Source: Entamoeba histolytica HM-1:IMSS
Taxonomy: Eukaryota > Evosea > Mastigamoebida > Endamoebidae
Reading direction: 5' to 3'
Length of the DNA: 21,059 bases
Assembly (NCBI RefSeq): GCF_000208925.1
Contig: NW_001915027.1
Coordinates: forward strand, 15,099-36,157
Part shown: in pieces, positions 17,054 through 21,059 of the stretch
How the letters are laid out: every line of letters begins with the position of its first letter
Position numbering within the stretch: position 1 is the first letter of the stretch
Notes under the pieces: model-generated
Databases searched by the model: none
What the model saw: only the letters and a program-made list of their open reading frames with translations
What the model was told of the DNA's origin: nothing
Program-made: the position numbers and the translations under genes

Positions 17054-17587
17054 ATATTTCACAATTAAATCATTTATTTTTAATAACTTACATTTATTAT
17101 TATTTGAATAAATCTAATTTTATATAAAATATATTATTTAATATTTAATGATACAATAATGAAAATATAATATAATTAGAAGAAAGGTATTTGATACTAA
17201 TTGTATTTTATTAATACATAATTTCTTTTTATATTTTGATTGATTGTTATTAATGTGTTTTATGTTTTGAATGAATTATGATTAATGACATTATTTTTAT
17301 TCATTCTTAATTTATTATGTATTCATTAATTTAATTTCAAATAAAATTTCTCATTTATATTATAATTGAATTATTTCTTCGTTATTTATTCATTTATTGA
17401 TAAATTATTTAATTGTTGTAATGAAAAATAAGAATTTCATTTAAAATGGATATGAAATAAATGAAAAGTCGTGTTTTATTGAAAACAATTATATTTAAAT
17501 CAACAAATAAATAGTTTCAATAAAATACATCAAAAGATTAATAAAGAAAAATAAATAAAGAAAGTGATAAAAAATCTAAGATATCAC
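17054..17587. other. AT-rich stretch without recognisable features
   Basis: No ORF, relic or repeat family is visible between the protease pseudogene and the next SINE. Confidence 0.5.
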
Positions 17588-17602
17588 ATAAATAACATGA
17601 AA

Positions 17603-18192
17603 TAAATAAAAAATAGTTAATTGTGTGTTAATAGAATTTTCATCTATTCTTCCTATTTTAAGGGAGACTAATCACATCCATTCGCTTATTAAAAAAAGAG
17701 TAGTATCTTTGTTTAACTTATCACTTAGTTTTTCTTGGAAATGATAAAAGCACATCTTTTTTTTTATTTCTTCCTATTAAAGTTTTTCAAACTTTTTCTG
17801 CTCATTCTTTCTTTTTAATCCTTTGTTTGTTTTCTGCTTTAATTTTAAACATTTTCATTTTTTCTTTATTTTATGAATGAGAGAAGAGAGGATTTCATTC
17901 CCACTATATAACTATGATTAATTCCTTTTAGTCTTAACCATACCTTAACAAATCTTTTTCTTAGTTAATACCTTCATATATTTCTTAAATTTTTTATTAA
18001 TAAATACCTATTCTTATATTACAATAAGTAATATTCCACCACAATAAAATGATGCATTTTTGCAGCACTAACCAATATATTTCTAATTCAAAGACACCAT
18101 CGTAACCAGATAATAACTACAGATGGTGTCAAAACATGAATTATATTAATATTTGTGTGTGGTGTTTCAGATGTGTCACATTCGATTTATAA
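17603..18192 (-). mobile_element. SINE, second copy of the 27-bp-repeat family (diverged)
   Basis: Alignable end to end with the SINE at 1871-2452 and in the same minus orientation. The tail starts TTAATAGAATTTTCATCTATTCTTCCTA (about 17627-17654); the middle shares GTTTTTCAAACTT, CTTTGTTTGTTTTCTGC and ATGAATGAGAGAAGAG; the head (18085-18190) ends in GTGTGTGGTGTTTCAGA. It differs by many substitutions and has only about one diverged 27-bp unit near 17925, plus an inserted AT-rich segment (17950-18000). Flanks contain an imperfect duplication, ATAAATAACA at 17588-17597 and 18197-18206, which may be the remains of a TSD. It is an older insertion than the one at 1871. Confidence 0.88.
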
Positions 18193-18206
18193 ACAAATAA
18201 ATAACA

Positions 18207-18538
18207 AATAAAGAAAATAAATATGAAAGAATGATTCTTTGTTGTATTTTCAAATTAATAAATAATCAATATTAATAAAGTAATGAAATGAATACTAATG
18301 ATAATAATTCAATTTAAATAAAATGAAATGAAAAGAATGATAAATAATCAATGTTTCAATGAATAAAATGTTATTTGACATTCATATTTCTTACATTAAT
18401 TAATTATTTCATTTATTATTCATTTTATTTAAATTATTATTTATTTAAAATATAAACTATCATATTTTATATTAAATTATTGAAAATAAATTTAAATAAA
18501 AATTCATTTAGTTTATTTAATGATTTTAAATTATTTCA
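18207..18538. other. AT-rich stretch without recognisable features
   Basis: Rich in AAATAAAT and ATTTATT words; no ORF or repeat family seen. Confidence 0.5.
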
Positions 18539-19490
18539 TCAGGTATATGGTAGAAATGGAATCATATCGTCTTTCGATGGTGTTTTATCATTATACATAC
18601 TTAATATCTTTTTAATTATTTCTTCTTTATGATAAATAGTACTGACAAGTTATTTTCTAGTTATTCTTTATCAATAAATTTAATATCTTCTTTTACAAAT
18701 ACAAATATTTTGATAATTTAGTATTCTATTTATTTCTTTCTTGTTCTTCTTCCTGTTGATTTTTAGGAAGAATAATTTATTTAGTTTCAGTTCTTTCAAC
18801 TTCTCATTTATTATAATTATTTTCTTCTATGTATTTCATTCTTTTATTTCTTTGCAATTTCTTTATTTTTATTTATTTTGTTATTCCTTTCTTGTTTAAT
18901 GTTTTATTCTTTTTTTAATCTTTTTCTTCAGTAATAGTATGATAACCAATATCTCTTTTTCATTTATTCTACATTAATTGATGTTGATAATATTATCATT
19001 GTCAACACCATTACATTTTCATTTTATCTTTGTCTGTTATCATAACAAGATGAATCTTTTGAATCAGTAAAACACATTAGAAAATGAATATTTTTCAATT
19101 ATTCCATTAAAAATTCAAACAATTTTTGTTGATATTCATCTACTTTTATTTTTTCTTTAAGAACTTTTTATAAATAGAATAATAACATTTGATCAATACA
19201 ATACAAACATGTCTCTGAATGTCTGATATTGGAAAAATATTCAATATCATTTTATTCATTGTTTTATTATTTTGTGAAAACATTGGTTGAAATTCAAAAC
19301 AATACTAATTATTTAAAATTCGTTTTGTTCTTTTTATATAATCAACCATTTATTCAGATACATTCTTTCCGTGTCTTGTAATACAGATGTATTAATAACA
19401 AATATATCTCATTTATCACTTTCTCATTATGTTCATTTAGTTTCTTTGAAAATATTCTTCTCCATTTTGAATTTACAAAATGTACTTTTC
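18539..19490 (-). pseudogene. Possible decayed protein-coding gene, unidentified
   Basis: On the minus strand several fragments have protein-like rather than simple-repeat composition: EEIIKKILSMYNDKTPSKDD and then MIPFLPYT before a TGA at 18541-18539; FTDSKDSSCYDNRQR (near 19050); HVCIVLIKCYYSIYKKFLKEK and VDEYQQKLFEFLME (near 19210-19100). The pieces lie in different frames and are separated by many stops. Base composition is less monotonous than in the flanks. I do not recognise the family; the fragments look helical. It may equally be fortuitous. Confidence 0.35.
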
Positions 19491-21059
19491 ATCAATTATA
19501 TTTCAAAGAATAAGTAATTTAAGTTGTTTAATATTTATTGATTGTTGTTAATTGATAGATGTTTAAATAATTTTAAACATAACAACTATTTATCAATTTG
19601 ATGAATTGAAGTTATTTATTATTAAAAAAAACATTTCATTTGAAATAAATAACTACAATTTTACATTTTTTAAAATATTTTTACATTATATTTTATTTAA
19701 GTGGAAAACAACAAAATATTTTTTTTAAAAAATAAAATATTTTATCGAATGTTACATAACCATTATTTTAATTATTTTATTTTATGATAATTTTATTAAT
19801 ATTGTTTTTATTCAATTTTACATTAAAAATGTATTTTTTGAAATAAAGGAAATAAAAAATATTTAAAAATAAATAAATTTATCGATAATTTAACATAACA
19901 TGTTGTTTTTGTTGTTTTTGTTTGAAATACAAACATTATTAAATAAAAAATAAATTTGTAATGTTATGATCGAATAAAAATGAATAAATAATTTTACATG
20001 ACTTTTGAAATATATTTATTATTATAATTTTTAATTTCCATTAAACAATTATTTATTTTATTTAGTCACAATGATTATATTTTTATTTATTCGTGCATTA
20101 TTAATTATAATGAATGATAATAATATTGTTAAATAATCAAAATAAAAGAATGAAATATGATTAAATTATTTATTATTTTATCTTCAATAAACAAAAAGAG
20201 AAATATTAACAATATTGATATTTTAACATATTAAACATTTTTAATAATTAAAATAATGTTTATTTCTTCTATTTTGTTATTTAATGTAATTTTATCATTT
20301 TATTCTTTTAATTTCTTTTATTCATTGTGTATTTATAATAATTATTTCATTTCTTTTCTCTTTTATTTCTTATTCTTATTTTATTATTCTTATTTTTGTT
20401 TATCACTATTATCTTTATTAAATTAATTGTTAAAAATGATGTTGTTAAAATACAACAATTCAAATCAACAAAAAAAAAACAAAGATAAATAAGTGACATT
20501 ATTTATTCAATTCTATTTTTCTTTATTCAAATGAGAATAATCATTTCTTTATATTTTATTATTGTTTATTCTTCATTTATTCTTTAGTTTTTCATTAATG
20601 AGAATATTGATTTTCTGTTTATTATTCTTTTATTTAAATTGAATTGTTTTCTTTTTATTTTTCATCATTTATCTATTCTCATTGAATTATCATTTATTTA
20701 TTTATTATTTTATGTTGAATGATTATTTCATTATAATTATATTATTATTTATAATTTCATTTATTATTATTATCATCATTTATATCTTTTTATTTTCTTA
20801 TTATTCTTTCATATTATTTTATTTCATTCTTTCTATTATTATTTATTATATTTCTTATTAAATTACTTCATCATATTCAATTATTATTTGATTTTTCATT
20901 ACTTGAATTTGTATTAATATGTGTGTTGTTTCTGATTTTCATTATTCATTTCTCATTCATTTTCATTTAATAAAATAGAAGAATAAAAATAATAAAAGAA
21001 GATAAATAAAATAAGAATAAAATAAGAATAAAATCAATGATATTGTTATTATATTATTA
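19491..21059. other. AT-rich low-complexity sequence to the right edge
   Basis: Long A/T stretches such as TTTATTATTATTATCATCATTTAT (split as simple repeats around 20700-20800) and homopolymer runs. No ORF, RNA gene or mobile element could be recognised on either strand. Confidence 0.5.

Overview
The window is a piece of a very AT-rich protist nuclear genome, almost certainly an Entamoeba (probably the E. histolytica/dispar group, species not resolved). The reasons are intron-less genes, a GAAC element and TATTTAAA-type TATA box before start codons, an Entamoeba-type cysteine protease relic, and LINEs and SINEs of the Entamoeba kind: R2/R4-clade LINEs with a reverse transcriptase followed by a restriction-like endonuclease, and ~0.6 kb SINEs with short internal tandem repeats.

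Layout. Left third: three apparently functional genes. They are the 5' end of a CPSF100-like pre-mRNA 3'-processing factor (minus strand, runs off the left edge), a compact riboflavin kinase (1241-1636, +), and a four-RRM poly(A)-binding protein with a C-terminal MLLE domain (3631-5175, +). A SINE flanked by a perfect 19-bp target-site duplication (TSD) lies between the kinase and the poly(A)-binding protein. From about 5.2 kb to the right edge I see no intact gene. There is a decayed LINE on the minus strand (about 6310-9273); a second SINE family (9295-9950, + orientation) with a perfect 21-bp TSD at the 5' side of that LINE; a longer, more GC-rich LINE on the minus strand (about 10345-15292) with ORF1 and ORF2 recognisable but broken; a heavily decayed papain-family cysteine protease pseudogene (about 16164-17053, +); a third SINE (about 17603-18192); a possible decayed minus-strand gene (about 18539-19490); and simple AT-rich sequence.

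How the parts relate. Two functional genes concern mRNA 3' ends: CPSF100 in cleavage/polyadenylation and PABP in binding the resulting tail. They are not an operon and I infer no co-regulation. The SINEs encode nothing and must be moved by LINE proteins. The SINEs at 1871 and 17603 share their 3' tail with the LINE at 6310, which names the likely partner family. All three SINEs share a ~100-bp 5' head carrying box A-like and box B-like motifs about 44 bp apart, as in a tRNA-type RNA polymerase III promoter, while the SINE at 9295 has an unrelated body. The most informative observations are the modular SINE heads and tails with clean TSDs, the ATG-less overlap of LINE ORF1 and ORF2, the long A-rich leader with a minimal uORF before the PABP gene, and the cysteine protease relic.
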